Shown here in pieces: positions 7,966 to 17,440 of a DNA stretch of 37,874 nt. Position numbers and translations under genes: made by a program. The number at the start of each line of letters is the position of its first letter. Positions within the stretch are counted from its first letter, which is position 1. Source of the DNA: an uncultured Muribaculaceae bacterium (GTDB lineage: Bacteria > Bacteroidota > Bacteroidia > Bacteroidales > Muribaculaceae). The notes beneath the pieces are model-generated. The model was given only the letters and a program-made list of their open reading frames with translations. It ran no database searches and was not told the origin of the DNA. The stretch lies in contig CAMWYR010000018.1 in the NCBI GenBank assembly GCA_947178505.1, positions 1-37,874 on the forward strand, given 5' to 3'.

Positions 7966-9159
7966 ATGATTGAGATTTCACAACGAGTGCAGAACCTGGC
8001 CGCATCGGCCACACTGGCAATGCTTCAGAAGACCAACGAACTCCGCGCCGCCGGAGTAGACGTAATCGGCATGTCGGCCGGAGAGCCCGACTTCAATACT
8101 CCCGACCATATCAAGGCGGCTGCCTGCCGCGCCATCGAGGAGAATTATTCGCGCTATACGGCAGTGGCCGGCTACGAGTCGTTGCGTCGCACTGTCTGCG
8201 ATAAACTCCGCACGGAAAATGGCCTCGACTACGAACCCGCGCAGATTGTCGTGGGCAACGGAGCTAAGCAGGAACTTGCCAACGCCCTGCTTGCCACGGT
8301 CAATCCGGGCGATGAGGTTATCATTCCGGTGCCGGCATGGGTATCGTATGTAGAAATGGTTAAGCTCGCCGAAGGAAAGTGCGTGCTCGTCGAGACCTCC
8401 GCCGACAATAACTTCAAGATGACCCCCGAACAGCTTGAGGCAGCAATCACACCGCGTTCGCGAGTGCTGATGCTCAACTCTCCCTGCAATCCGACAGGCT
8501 CCGTATATTCAGCCGATGAGCTTGAGGGGCTGGCTGCCGTGCTACGCCGTCATCCGCAGGTGCTTATCCTCTCCGATGAGATCTATGAGCATATCAACTT
8601 CGTGGGCGGAGTGTCGAGCATCGCCTCCTGCGAAGGGATGCAACCGCGCACGATGCTGATCAACGGCGTGTCGAAAGCCTACGCCATGACAGGCTGGCGC
8701 ATCGGCTATCTCGCCGCTCCGGCTTCGGTGGCCAAAGCCGTGACTAAGCTGCAGGGACAATACACTTCGGGCGCCTCTTCAATTGCACAGAAGGCCGCTG
8801 AAGCCGCCTATACCGGGTCGCAGGAATGCGTTGAGGATATGCGCAAGGCCTTCGAGCGCCGCCGCGATCTGATCTGCGGGCTCGCCGCTCAGGTGCCCGG
8901 ATGGAAGATCAACCGCCCCGACGGCGCCTTCTATCTCTTCCCTGATGTGACAGCCCTCATAGGTAAGCGTGCCGGAGATAAGGAAATCAAGTCGAGCGCC
9001 GACTATGTGATGTATCTCCTCGAAGAGGCGCACGTGGCCTGCGTCGATGGCGCCGCATTCTGTGCCGACGGGTTCATCCGACTCTCCTACGCGACCTCCG
9101 ATGATAACATCCGCGAGGCACTCCGTCGTATCCGAGAAGCTACGGAGAGACTCTCCTGA
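7966..9159 (+). CDS. PLP-dependent aspartate/aromatic aminotransferase (class I, subgroup Ib)
   Basis: This 397-residue fold-type I aminotransferase has SAGEPDFNTPDHIK near the start, NSPCNPTGSVYS (residues 171-182), SDEIYEHI (PLP-ring Asp) and the Schiff-base lysine K237 in GVSKAYAMTGWRIGY. The Arg in FIRLSYATSDD near the end matches the substrate alpha-carboxylate contact. Length and motifs fit prokaryotic type Ib aspartate aminotransferases, which interconvert aspartate/glutamate and oxoacids; some members use prephenate instead. It is last in the run and is followed by an intrinsic terminator. Confidence 0.93.
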   Translation: MIEISQRVQNLAASATLAMLQKTNELRAAGVDVIGMSAGEPDFNTPDHIKAAACRAIEENYSRYTAVAGYESLRRTVCDKLRTENGLDYEPAQIVVGNGAKQELANALLATVNPGDEVIIPVPAWVSYVEMVKLAEGKCVLVETSADNNFKMTPEQLEAAITPRSRVLMLNSPCNPTGSVYSADELEGLAAVLRRHPQVLILSDEIYEHINFVGGVSSIASCEGMQPRTMLINGVSKAYAMTGWRIGYLAAPASVAKAVTKLQGQYTSGASSIAQKAAEAAYTGSQECVEDMRKAFERRRDLICGLAAQVPGWKINRPDGAFYLFPDVTALIGKRAGDKEIKSSADYVMYLLEEAHVACVDGAAFCADGFIRLSYATSDDNIREALRRIREATERLS

Positions 9160-9186
9160 TTTATCCAAAAACTACTCAGATATCCG

Positions 9187-9221
9187 ATCCGGCTCCTGCA
9201 CCACGCGGGGCCGGATTTTTT
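9187..9221 (+). terminator. Rho-independent terminator after the aminotransferase
   Basis: A ten-pair stem (9187-9196 with 9207-9216, one G-U pair) with a ten-base loop is followed by a T run at 9216-9221. It sits 27 bp after the aminotransferase stop and separates this run from parAB. Confidence 0.85.
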
Positions 9222-9365
9222 CATCTCGCGCGCGGAATGCGTCATAGGAGTAAAGGGAGGGCCGGACATGACTCAATTGTCGTAGTAAAAGGGAGTTAAC
9301 ATTTTTTGGCGATAGCGACAGCGAAAAAATGAGAAGATGATAAGACAAAATCGGCGTTTTTTTCT

Positions 9366-9373
9366 TATTTTTG
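9366..9373 (+). promoter_or_regulatory. -7 box for parA
   Basis: TATTTTTG fits TAnnTTTG and lies 37 bp upstream of the parA ATG. No clear -33 TTTG is seen. A terminator and about 140 bp of non-coding sequence precede it. Confidence 0.5.
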
Positions 9374-9410
9374 CAAATTAATACGGCGAGCAACCGCCGA
9401 CACAGCCTAT

Positions 9411-10184
9411 ATGGGAAAAATTATAGCAATAGCCAACCAGAAGGGAGGCGTGGGCAAGACGACCACGGCCTTCAACCTCGGCGCCTGTCTGGCCGTGGGC
9501 AAGAAGAAAGTGCTTCTTGTCGACGCCGATCCGCAGGCGAACGCTACATCCGGCATCGGGGTTGAGCCAACGGAATCAGACGCCAGCATCTACGACTGCC
9601 TGATCGACCGCTATCCTGTGGCCGACGCCATCCTCCCCACTCAGATAGAGGGCCTCGACATCATTCCCTCGCGCATCGACCTCGTTGGTGCGGAAGTGGA
9701 GCTTATGTCGCGTCCCGACCGCGAGCGTCTGCTCGCGTCGGCCCTCTCTTCAGTTAAAGATTCTTACGATTATATCCTTATTGACTGCAGCCCTTCGCTT
9801 GGAATCATCACCGTCAACGCCCTTACGGCGGCAGATTCGGTGCTCATTCCGGTGCAGGCCGAATATTTTGCACTTGAAGGCATCGCACAGCTGCTCAACA
9901 CCGTGCGCATCATCAAGACGCGGCTCCGCCCGCAGCTGGAAATCGAGGGCTTCCTGCTCACGATGTACGATGCGCGCCTGCGCCTTGCCAACCAGATATT
10001 CGAAGAGCTCAAGGGGCATTTCGGCGATATGGTGTTCAATACGGTGATTCCGCGCAACATCAAGCTCTCGGAGTCGCCGAGCCACGGGCTTCCGGTGATC
10101 CTCTATGATCCCGACTCCCGCGGAGCCATCGCCTATATGCAACTGGCAAAAGAGTTAAGGACCCGCAATAAGAAAAAGAAATGA
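9411..10184 (+). CDS. parA: Chromosome partitioning ATPase ParA (Soj)
   Basis: This 257-residue protein has the deviant Walker A NQKGGVGKTTTAFNLG (residues 9-24), VLLVDADPQANATSGIG as the switch region and YDYILIDCSPSLG as Walker B. It belongs to the short chromosomal ParA class without an N-terminal HTH. It binds DNA non-specifically in an ATP-dependent way and moves ParB-bound origins. The parB ATG overlaps its stop (ATGA). Confidence 0.97.
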   Translation: MGKIIAIANQKGGVGKTTTAFNLGACLAVGKKKVLLVDADPQANATSGIGVEPTESDASIYDCLIDRYPVADAILPTQIEGLDIIPSRIDLVGAEVELMSRPDRERLLASALSSVKDSYDYILIDCSPSLGIITVNALTAADSVLIPVQAEYFALEGIAQLLNTVRIIKTRLRPQLEIEGFLLTMYDARLRLANQIFEELKGHFGDMVFNTVIPRNIKLSESPSHGLPVILYDPDSRGAIAYMQLAKELRTRNKKKK

Positions 10185-11041
10185 TTCCTAAAAGAAACGC
10201 TCTCGGCCGCGGGCTCGACTCGCTGATAAGCGTCGGTGAAGTGCGCACCGACGGCAGCTCGGCCATATCCGAAATCGACATCGCGCGCATCGTGCCCAAT
10301 CCCGACCAGCCGCGCCGCACGTTCTCTGACGAAAGTCTCGACGAACTCGCCACTTCCATCCGCGAGCTCGGCATCGTGCAGCCGCTCACACTGCGTCTCA
10401 CCGATTCGGGCAATTATCAGATAATCGCCGGCGAACGCCGCTGGCGCGCCGCTACGCGCGCCGGCCTCACTTCAGTGCCGGCTTATGTGCGCACGGCATC
10501 CGACTCCGAGATGACCGAGATGGCTCTCATCGAGAATATCCAGCGCGAAGACCTCAATGCTATCGAGGTGGCTCTCGGATTCAAGAAGCTTATCGACTCC
10601 TATTCTCTTACTCAGGAACGCCTCTCCGAACGCCTCGGCAAGAAGCGCGCCACCATCGCCAATCATCTCCGCCTGCTGAAGCTCCCCGCCGAGATCCAGC
10701 TTGGCCTGCGCGACCGGAATATCGATATGGGCCACGCCCGGGCCATCCTTGCCGTGCCCGAACCAAAAGATCAGCTCAAGCTCTATAAGAAAATCCTCAA
10801 GGAGGGCCTTTCGGTCAGGACAGTCGAGCGTCTCGCCCGCGAACTCGCCGACCCGGAGAAGAAGAAGCCCGAAGAGGCTCCGAAAAAGGCCGATGAAGCA
10901 TACGCCGGATTTGCCGACCGACTGTCGCAGCGCTTCAATACGCCGGTAAAGTTCACCCGCAATCCCAACGGCCGCGGTTCGATCACCATCAGATTCGGTT
11001 CGGACGACGAACTCCACCGTCTCATCAAGGCCCTCGAGTAA
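10181..11041 (+). CDS. parB: Chromosome partitioning protein ParB (Spo0J)
   Basis: The 286-residue ParB has the usual order: an N-terminal ParA-stimulating segment (LGRGLDSLI), box I (LGIVQPLTLR), the CTP-binding box II GERRWRAATRAGL, the ENIQREDLNAIEVALGF segment, an HTH (LTQERLSERLGKKRATIANHLRLL) for parS binding, and a C-terminal dimerisation domain. CTP-dependent clamping on DNA is known for the family. I looked for a parS-like 16-bp palindrome around the operon and did not find one, so parS probably lies elsewhere. Confidence 0.97.
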   Translation: MIPKRNALGRGLDSLISVGEVRTDGSSAISEIDIARIVPNPDQPRRTFSDESLDELATSIRELGIVQPLTLRLTDSGNYQIIAGERRWRAATRAGLTSVPAYVRTASDSEMTEMALIENIQREDLNAIEVALGFKKLIDSYSLTQERLSERLGKKRATIANHLRLLKLPAEIQLGLRDRNIDMGHARAILAVPEPKDQLKLYKKILKEGLSVRTVERLARELADPEKKKPEEAPKKADEAYAGFADRLSQRFNTPVKFTRNPNGRGSITIRFGSDDELHRLIKALE

Positions 11042-11109
11042 GGGCGTCCTCATTCCGCCGGAACTGCAACAACGCAGTGCACGACGGCCCAACACCAATT
11101 AACTGACCA

Positions 11110-11916
11110 ATGGAAAGAAACGAACATCAGGACATACGGCTTTCAGGACTTGAGCGCATTCTCATCATGACGCTCTGTCTGCTCCTTTCTTTCCCCGCCG
11201 GCATTTTCTCGCCAAAGGCATTCGCACGCAATGACAACCCTGAGGAGCCGCAGATAGCTGCTGAAGCCCCGGCAGATCCGGCCCCCTCTACCCCTACTGC
11301 CACGCTCCCCGATGATCGCGAAGTCTTTCTTGACGCTGAAGTAGCCGTGCCGGTTGATTCGCTACCCCCGACTGAAGTCCGAGCCGATGATTATGCCTAC
11401 GATGAGTCGGGGAAACTCATCTTCAATCCCTCTCCGTCGCGGGCCGTGTGGCTCTCGGCGCTATGTCCCGGCCTCGGGCAGATCTACAACCGGAGCTACT
11501 GGAAGCTCCCCATCGTGATCGGCGGCTTTATGGGTCTCGCCTATGCTACCAATTGGAACAACAACCAATATCAGGATTACATGCAGGGCTATCGCGACCT
11601 GCTTGACAACGATCCGCAGACTAAGTCGTACATGGACTTCTTCCCGCCCACAGTGAACGAGGCCGACCTCGACCACAGCTGGCTGGAACAGGTGTTCAAA
11701 GCCCGCAAGGACTATGCGCGACGCAACCGCGACCTCTGCATCATCGGCCTCGTGGCGCTCTATGCGCTCTGTATGCTGGATGCTTACGTCGACGCATCGC
11801 TGATGCATTTCGATGTGACCCCCGACCTCTCGCTCGACTGGGCTCCGACTCTGATGCAGCCTGCCGGCGGAGGGACTCGCCCGGCTGTCGGACTCAACTG
11901 GGCATTCACCTTCTGA
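11110..11916 (+). CDS. DUF5683 domain-containing membrane protein
   Basis: The 268-residue protein has an N-terminal hydrophobic segment (about residues 15-35), a Pro/Ala-rich acidic spacer (residues 45-95) and the DUF5683 core with SPSRAVWLSALCPGLGQIYN, WKLPIVIGGFMGLAYATNW and a second hydrophobic stretch (LCIIGLVALYALCMLDAYVD). The family is found mostly in Bacteroidetes; its function is not known to me. It commonly sits next to parAB and a lytic transglycosylase, as here, hinting at an envelope or division link (inference). Confidence 0.85.
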   Translation: MERNEHQDIRLSGLERILIMTLCLLLSFPAGIFSPKAFARNDNPEEPQIAAEAPADPAPSTPTATLPDDREVFLDAEVAVPVDSLPPTEVRADDYAYDESGKLIFNPSPSRAVWLSALCPGLGQIYNRSYWKLPIVIGGFMGLAYATNWNNNQYQDYMQGYRDLLDNDPQTKSYMDFFPPTVNEADLDHSWLEQVFKARKDYARRNRDLCIIGLVALYALCMLDAYVDASLMHFDVTPDLSLDWAPTLMQPAGGGTRPAVGLNWAFTF

Positions 11917-11948
11917 CAATTTTCCTTTCCCTTCATAATCTGACATTC

Positions 11949-13820
11949 ATGACCTACCGAAATAGAATCATCGCATCACTCTTCGCCACGGCCGCCATAC
12001 TGACTGCCTCATCCGCAGCCTTCGCGGCTAAGAACCGAAACGTGCTTGACATCAAGCATGATATCACCGACTCCAACATCGTCTATCCGGAAAGCTATGA
12101 ACTCGACACGCAGAAGATGCTTGAAGGATGGTACATGAAGAATTATACGGCTACCGACGACCGTTACCGCCGTCAGGACGACGTGCAGACCTCCGATGCC
12201 GTGATCCGCGACCGCCTGTCGAAACTCAACACGGTGATCGAGATGCCGTTCAATCAGATCGTGCGCAGCTATATCGACCGCTACACGTCGAAAAACCGCG
12301 CCGGCGTAGCGGCGATGCTGGGTCTGAGCCTCTACTATATGCCTATCTTTGAGCAGGCGCTTGAGGAGGAAGGGCTTCCGCAGGAGCTGAAGTATCTCCC
12401 CGTGATCGAATCGGCGCTCGACCCTAATGCCGTGTCGCATTCCGGGGCAAGCGGCCTCTGGCAGTTCATGGTGTCCACGGGCAAGGGCATGGGGCTGGAG
12501 GTCAATTCGCTTGTCGATGAGCGACGCGATCCTTATCTCTCTTCCAAGAAAGCGGCCCAGTATCTGAAGAGCCTATATTCCACTTACGGCGACTGGTCGC
12601 TGGCAATCGCAGCCTATAACTGCGGCCCCGGCACCGTGAACAAGGCGATCCGCCGCGCCGGAGGCGATCCGAAGAGCCACGACTATTGGTCGATCTATTA
12701 TTTCCTCCCCTCGGAGACACGCGGATATGTCCCGATGTTCATTGCCGCTAACTATGTGATGAACTATTATCAGTACCACAATATAAGCCCCGTTCTTGCC
12801 ACTAAGCCCCTCGTGACCGACACGCTGATGATCGGCAAGCGCGTGCATTTCAACCAGATCTCGAAGGTGCTTGATATTCCGCTCGATGAGCTCCGCGTGC
12901 TTAACCCGCAATTCCGGGCCGACATCATCCCCGGCCACGATGAGAAATTCTACACGCTCGTGCTTCCCTCGCAGCAGATCCACGCCTACATCATGAGCGA
13001 GCCCGACATCCTCAGCTATGAGGCTGCCCGCTATGCTCAGCGCACCGATGTGAACCCGGGTGAGAATCCGGATGCCGCCGCTGATGCCGAACGCACTTTC
13101 AATGCGGATGAGATGCTTGCTGATGAGACACCGCTCGAGCAGGCTCCTGTGGCTCCTGCTCCCGAGCGCAAGACCCCTGTCAAGAAAAACCGGGGCTCAC
13201 GCACGATTTCGCATAAGGTGGAACCGGGACAGTCGCTCTATGCTATCGCACAGTTGTACGATGTGTCGGTTGATGATATCAAGACATGGAATAATCTTAC
13301 CCGTAATAATGTGCGCACAGGCCAGCAGCTTCGTATAACCACTGCGGCCGACATAGCTAACAATAGTTCGGCCCGCGAGGTTGCTCCGGCCCCCGCCAAG
13401 ACCACGGCTAATAAGGGAGCCGACACAGCGTCTCAGGTGCCCACTGCTAAGAAAACCACCAAGCAGGAAACTCCCCAGGCATCTGCAAAATCCAAGAATC
13501 AGAAAGCAGAAACCGCAAAAGCCGAGACGACTAAAGCCACTGCAAAGGCAAAGACCGCAAAAGCCGCCTCCGCTGCTCCCGCATCGCACACTATCAAGAG
13601 TGGCGAGAATCTTACCACAATCGCCAAGAAGTACGGCACGACTGTAGCAGAACTGCAGAAAGCCAACAACATGAAGGGCGACGCTCTCCGCGCCGGCGAC
13701 CAGCTGAAGATTCCTGCAACGAAGGCTTCTTCCGCAACGTCATCAAAGAGCACGACGAAGGGAAAGACAAGCTCGGCCACAAAAGCCACAGGCTCTAAGA
13801 AAGGAAAGAAAAAGAAGTAA
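11949..13820 (+). CDS. MltD-like lytic transglycosylase with two LysM domains
   Basis: The 623-residue protein has a signal peptide (residues 1-27, ending AAFAA). The SLT catalytic domain reads LKYLPVIESALDPNAVS with catalytic Glu154, then GASGLWQFM and AIAAYNCGPGTVNKAI. LysM domains lie at about 415-458 (HKVEPGQSLYAIAQLYDVS) and 548-590 (HTIKSGENLTTIAKKYGTT), joined by a low-complexity Ala/Lys/Thr linker; a Lys-rich tail follows. It should cleave the MurNAc-GlcNAc bond in periplasmic peptidoglycan, with LysM providing glycan binding. Two LysM domains and the long linker are within the normal range for MltD-like enzymes. Confidence 0.93.
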   Translation: MTYRNRIIASLFATAAILTASSAAFAAKNRNVLDIKHDITDSNIVYPESYELDTQKMLEGWYMKNYTATDDRYRRQDDVQTSDAVIRDRLSKLNTVIEMPFNQIVRSYIDRYTSKNRAGVAAMLGLSLYYMPIFEQALEEEGLPQELKYLPVIESALDPNAVSHSGASGLWQFMVSTGKGMGLEVNSLVDERRDPYLSSKKAAQYLKSLYSTYGDWSLAIAAYNCGPGTVNKAIRRAGGDPKSHDYWSIYYFLPSETRGYVPMFIAANYVMNYYQYHNISPVLATKPLVTDTLMIGKRVHFNQISKVLDIPLDELRVLNPQFRADIIPGHDEKFYTLVLPSQQIHAYIMSEPDILSYEAARYAQRTDVNPGENPDAAADAERTFNADEMLADETPLEQAPVAPAPERKTPVKKNRGSRTISHKVEPGQSLYAIAQLYDVSVDDIKTWNNLTRNNVRTGQQLRITTAADIANNSSAREVAPAPAKTTANKGADTASQVPTAKKTTKQETPQASAKSKNQKAETAKAETTKATAKAKTAKAASAAPASHTIKSGENLTTIAKKYGTTVAELQKANNMKGDALRAGDQLKIPATKASSATSSKSTTKGKTSSATKATGSKKGKKKK

Positions 13821-13883
13821 TCTTCCGGCCCGATCCGGCCCTGCACTCTCGGAAATTCTTTAACTCACATTTCTATCTATATC

Positions 13884-15308
13884 ATGATTACAACTCTAAT
13901 TATTATCTTCTTCATCGGATACCTCGGGATCGCGCTTGAGCACCCGCTTCGCGTCGATAAGACGGCAACGGCCCTGCTGCTGGGCATGGTGCTCTGGATT
14001 CTCTACGCGTTAGGGGCGGAGTATATCGTGCCGTACGTTGAGGCTGACCATTTCAGGGCCTACCTTGAGGCTCATCCTGCGCTTGCGTCGGAGAGTCTGC
14101 ACAAGCAGGCGCTGAGCTACGTGACGGATGTCAAGCTCGTGGAGTCACTGGGTGACATCACTCAGACGCTCTTCTTCCTCATCGGCGCGATGACGATCGT
14201 AGAACTCGTGGATATCCACGGAGGGTTCACGGTGATCACGAGCCGCATCACCACGCGCAACAAGCGCACGCTCCTGTGGGTGCTCTGTGCGGTGACGTTC
14301 ATCTTCTCGGCCGTGCTCGACAACATGACCACTACTATCGTGATGGTGCTGCTGCTCCGTAAACTTGTGGCCGATCAGGGCGAGCGCTGGCTCTATGCCG
14401 GCATGGTAGTCATCGCGGCCAACACGGGCGGTGCATGGAGCCCGATCGGCGACGTGACAACCATCATGCTCTGGGTGAAAGGCAACGTGACGGCGCTTGC
14501 GCTCATCGAGTATGTACTGCTGCCGTCGATAGTGGCGATGGTGGTGCCCGCGCTGATGATTCAGAGGAAACTGAAGGGCACGCTCTCCGAGGTGGAGCAA
14601 CCGGCTGTCGATCAGACACACGGCATGTCGGCCGGCGAGCGTCTTACGATATTCTGCCTCGGAGTAGGCGGACTGCTGTTCGTGCCTATCTTTAAGAGCG
14701 TCACTCATCTTCCGCCGTTCGTGGGGATGCTGTTCGTGCTAGGTGTGCTCTGGCTCTATACGGAAATATTCTATAACGGCAAGCGCACGGAGCGCCGCAA
14801 GCAGCATCGTCTGCCGCAAGTGATCTCGCGCATTGATATGCCTTCGATTCTTTTCTTTCTGGGCATCCTGCTTGCTGTGGGCGTGCTTGAGGCGTCGGGC
14901 ATCCTTGCTGCGGCTGCATCATGGCTCGACGAGGAGGTGCATAACGTCTATATCATCAACGTGCTTTTAGGCATCATGTCGTCGATCTTCGACAACGTGC
15001 CACTGGTCGCAGGCGTGATGGGTATGTACCCGATTGAGAATCCGGATGTCGTGGGATATGCGGCGAATTTCGTGCAGGACGGCGTGTTCTGGGAATTCCT
15101 AAGCTATTGTGCCGGTGTTGGCGGCAGTCTGCTGATCATCGGTTCGGCGGCGGGCGTCATCGCAATGGGTCTGGAGAAGATCAATTTCGGATGGTACCTG
15201 AAGCGCTTCACGTTGCTGGCGCTTGCAGGCTATCTTGCCGGTGCGGCGGTCTATATTATTGAAGTGCTCCTGATGAAGGCCCCCTTCTTAGGCATCCCGA
15301 ATACGTAA
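13884..15308 (+). CDS. nhaD: Na+/H+ antiporter NhaD
   Basis: The 474-residue polytopic inner-membrane protein has a dozen or so hydrophobic segments and the NhaD/arsB-like family motifs: VFIFSAVLDNMTTTIVMVLLL (seen from SAVLDNMTT), AANTGGAWSPIGDVTTIMLW, SSIFDNVPLVAGVMGMY and GGSLLIIGSAAGV. It exchanges cytoplasmic Na+ (or Li+) for protons. The two DN motifs, one in each half, suggest the usual inverted-repeat fold. The gene ends 19 bp before a strong terminator. Confidence 0.94.
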   Translation: MITTLIIIFFIGYLGIALEHPLRVDKTATALLLGMVLWILYALGAEYIVPYVEADHFRAYLEAHPALASESLHKQALSYVTDVKLVESLGDITQTLFFLIGAMTIVELVDIHGGFTVITSRITTRNKRTLLWVLCAVTFIFSAVLDNMTTTIVMVLLLRKLVADQGERWLYAGMVVIAANTGGAWSPIGDVTTIMLWVKGNVTALALIEYVLLPSIVAMVVPALMIQRKLKGTLSEVEQPAVDQTHGMSAGERLTIFCLGVGGLLFVPIFKSVTHLPPFVGMLFVLGVLWLYTEIFYNGKRTERRKQHRLPQVISRIDMPSILFFLGILLAVGVLEASGILAAAASWLDEEVHNVYIINVLLGIMSSIFDNVPLVAGVMGMYPIENPDVVGYAANFVQDGVFWEFLSYCAGVGGSLLIIGSAAGVIAMGLEKINFGWYLKRFTLLALAGYLAGAAVYIIEVLLMKAPFLGIPNT

Positions 15309-15327
15309 AGATGTGACATAAATCACA

Positions 15328-15363
15328 GGGAGTGTCCGGATGAAATGCGGACACTCCCTTTTT
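15328..15363 (+). terminator. Strong intrinsic terminator after nhaD
   Basis: A perfect 11-bp stem (15328-15338 with 15348-15358), a nine-base loop and a T run. The following gene starts only 18 bp later, so its promoter must overlap this hairpin, or some read-through occurs. Confidence 0.92.
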
Positions 15364-15380
15364 AATTTGATATAAGTGGT

Positions 15381-16478
15381 ATGATAAAGTTTCTCGATCT
15401 GCAGAAGGTAAATGCGGCGCATGGCGAAGAGATAAAATCGGCTGTAAACCGCGTAGTACGTTCGGGCTGGTATCTGCATGGGGCGGAAAATGAAGGATTC
15501 GAAAGGGAGTATGCCGATTATATCGGCACATCGCATACGATAGGGGTTGCGAGCGGACTGGATGCCCTGATCCTAATCCTGCGCGGGCTTATAGAGATCG
15601 GCCGGTTGCAGCGGGGTGATGAGGTGCTCGTTCCGGCCAATACTTTTTTTGCAACGGTGCTTGCCATCACTGAGAACGGGCTGGTGCCGAAACTTGTGGA
15701 GCCGGATCCGTCGACGCTTCAGATCGACGGCTCGCGTATTGAAGAGCAGATTACGCCGCGCACAAAGGCGCTGATGATCGTGCATCTCTATGGTCGGTGT
15801 GCGATGACTCAGGAGATTGAAAGAATCTGCCGTGAGCATGACCTACTGCTTATTGAAGATAATGCGCAGGCGCATGGTTGTCTATATGGTTCACGTCGCA
15901 CGGGGAGTCTGGGTGTGGCTGCCGCTCATAGTTTCTATCCGGGAAAGAATCTCGGTGCGTTGGGCGATGCGGGCGCGGTAACGACTGATGATGCCGAACT
16001 GGCGGCTGCAATCCGTATGCTGGGCGATTATGGGTCGTCGGAGAAGTATGTTTATAAGTACACGGGGCGCAACTCCCGTCTCGACGAGCTGCAGGCTGCC
16101 GTGCTTCGTGTCAAGCTCCGCTATCTGGATGCCGACAACGACCTTCGGCGCCGGGTGGCGCGCATTTATTGCAATGAGATCAGTCATCCCGACATCACCG
16201 TGCCTCGGACTCCCGACATGCGCAATAACGTGTATCATCTCTTCCCCATACTTACGGAGCGGCGCGATGAGTTGCAGCAGTATCTTAAGGAGAATGGCGT
16301 AGAGACATTGATTCACTACCCTATTCCTCCCCACCGTCAGGAATGCTACCGAGATCTTGCCACCCTACCGCTCCCCGTCACCGAGAGGCTGCATGCCAGA
16401 GAACTCTCTCTACCCATCTCCCCCGTCATGGGCGAGGAGGAAGCGCGCCGCGTCGTGGCCCTTATCAATGCCTTTTAG
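15381..16478 (+). CDS. DegT/DnrJ/EryC1/StrS-family sugar-nucleotide aminotransferase
   Basis: The 365-residue PLP enzyme has the family signature [49 protein letters not shown], the PLP-ring Asp160 ([10 protein letters not shown]) and the internal aldimine Lys189 in [17 protein letters not shown]. Its pattern resembles FdtB/QdtB, which transaminate dTDP-3-keto-6-deoxyhexoses for O-antigen or S-layer glycans; that assignment is tentative. No nucleotidyltransferase, dehydratase or ketoisomerase gene is next to it, so it acts as a lone gene here. Confidence 0.9.
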   Translation: MIKFLDLQKVNAAHGEEIKSAVNRVVRSGWYLHGAENEGFEREYADYIGTSHTIGVASGLDALILILRGLIEIGRLQRGDEVLVPANTFFATVLAITENGLVPKLVEPDPSTLQIDGSRIEEQITPRTKALMIVHLYGRCAMTQEIERICREHDLLLIEDNAQAHGCLYGSRRTGSLGVAAAHSFYPGKNLGALGDAGAVTTDDAELAAAIRMLGDYGSSEKYVYKYTGRNSRLDELQAAVLRVKLRYLDADNDLRRRVARIYCNEISHPDITVPRTPDMRNNVYHLFPILTERRDELQQYLKENGVETLIHYPIPPHRQECYRDLATLPLPVTERLHARELSLPISPVMGEEEARRVVALINAF

Positions 16479-16540
16479 GCGTTTGGTCGCTTTATCTGCG
16501 CTTTTTGTCTCATATTTATCCGAGGAAAGAAGAATGGGAT

Positions 16541-16548
16541 TAATTTTG
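16541..16548 (+). promoter_or_regulatory. -7 box for the duplicated-domain lipoprotein gene
   Basis: TAATTTTG fits TAnnTTTG. It lies 89 bp before the ATG at 16638, implying a leader of roughly 80 nt, and just downstream of the DegT gene stop. No good -33 is seen at 20-bp spacing. Confidence 0.5.
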
Positions 16549-16637
16549 TAATTGCAGGCATAATTACCTGACTCGACGCACTTCATGGAAGCTTCACATT
16601 TAAATTCAAAATAACCATTATATCAAAAAGCTGCTTT

Positions 16638-17420
16638 ATGAAAAAATTAATTAATCTTATTCTGTTTACTCTGATTATACTGGGAGTAACATCATGTGCT
16701 AAAGATGCTGCCCTTAAGGCTCAGGTTGAATCCGGGCAGAAACATTGTCCGATGAATATGGGCATGGCGGGCAAGCTGACGTCGATGAATTATGATTCTG
16801 ACACGCATACGGTAGAATTTGTGCTGACGCTCAACAAGGAGTTCGCTGAAGTAAAGGATCTTCAGGCTTCATCTGATTTAGCGCGCGAGAGCATGAAACT
16901 GAGTCTTTCGACGGGTGATATGAAGAAGCTGACCGACATGATGGTTGAGGCGGAAGCCGGTCTGCAGGTCACATATAAGAACCGGGGCAGTAACGATGAG
17001 TTCGTGCTTACTTTCACCCCTTCCGAACTGAAAGCCATTGCCGACAATCCTATGAGTGATGAGGAGAAAGATAAATTGCTCCTTGCTAATCAGATAAAAT
17101 CGGAGATGCGCCGGATGCCCTATAAGATTGATACCGGTCTTACAGTTACCGGGATAGAAGATTCGGGCAATGCGCTGGTGTATATCTGTAAGGTAGATGA
17201 GAATGAATATGATATCGACCAGATGGATGCGAGCGTTGCCGAACTGAAAAGCAATATGATTTCAATGCTGAAGGATGTGTCGATGAAAGGGCAGGTAAAT
17301 CTTCTCTCAGGTCTCGGCAAGGGATTTGAATATCGCTATGTCGGAGACACTACTGGAAAGACTGTCGTGGTGACAATCTCAGCCGAAGAGCTTAGCGCCC
17401 TCGCTAAGAAGAAAAAGTAA
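16638..17420 (+). CDS. Lipoprotein with two copies of an unrecognised domain
   Basis: The 260-residue protein has a lipoprotein signal peptide with Cys20 (LGVTSC) followed by AKDA. The mature part seems to hold two copies of one domain of about 100 residues, at roughly 35-134 and 157-254. Each runs: a mature start with paired Met residues, a beta hairpin (VEFVLTLNKE versus LVYICKVDEN), a helical stretch with Met/Leu (MKKLTDMM versus MISMLKDV), a beta strand with aromatics (LQVTYKNRG versus FEYRYVGDT) and the closing (V/F)xxxxSxELxAI/L. I do not recognise the family. It is probably anchored in the envelope. It is followed by E135 copy 1, whose hairpin terminates it. Confidence 0.8.
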   Translation: MKKLINLILFTLIILGVTSCAKDAALKAQVESGQKHCPMNMGMAGKLTSMNYDSDTHTVEFVLTLNKEFAEVKDLQASSDLARESMKLSLSTGDMKKLTDMMVEAEAGLQVTYKNRGSNDEFVLTFTPSELKAIADNPMSDEEKDKLLLANQIKSEMRRMPYKIDTGLTVTGIEDSGNALVYICKVDENEYDIDQMDASVAELKSNMISMLKDVSMKGQVNLLSGLGKGFEYRYVGDTTGKTVVVTISAEELSALAKKKK

Positions 17421-17440
17421 ACGGGGTCTTTCAGGGATAT

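Noticed and set aside
9160..11109. Search for a parS site near parAB
   Set aside because: No 16-bp palindrome resembling the TGTTCCACGTGAAACA type was found in the gaps or genes by eye.
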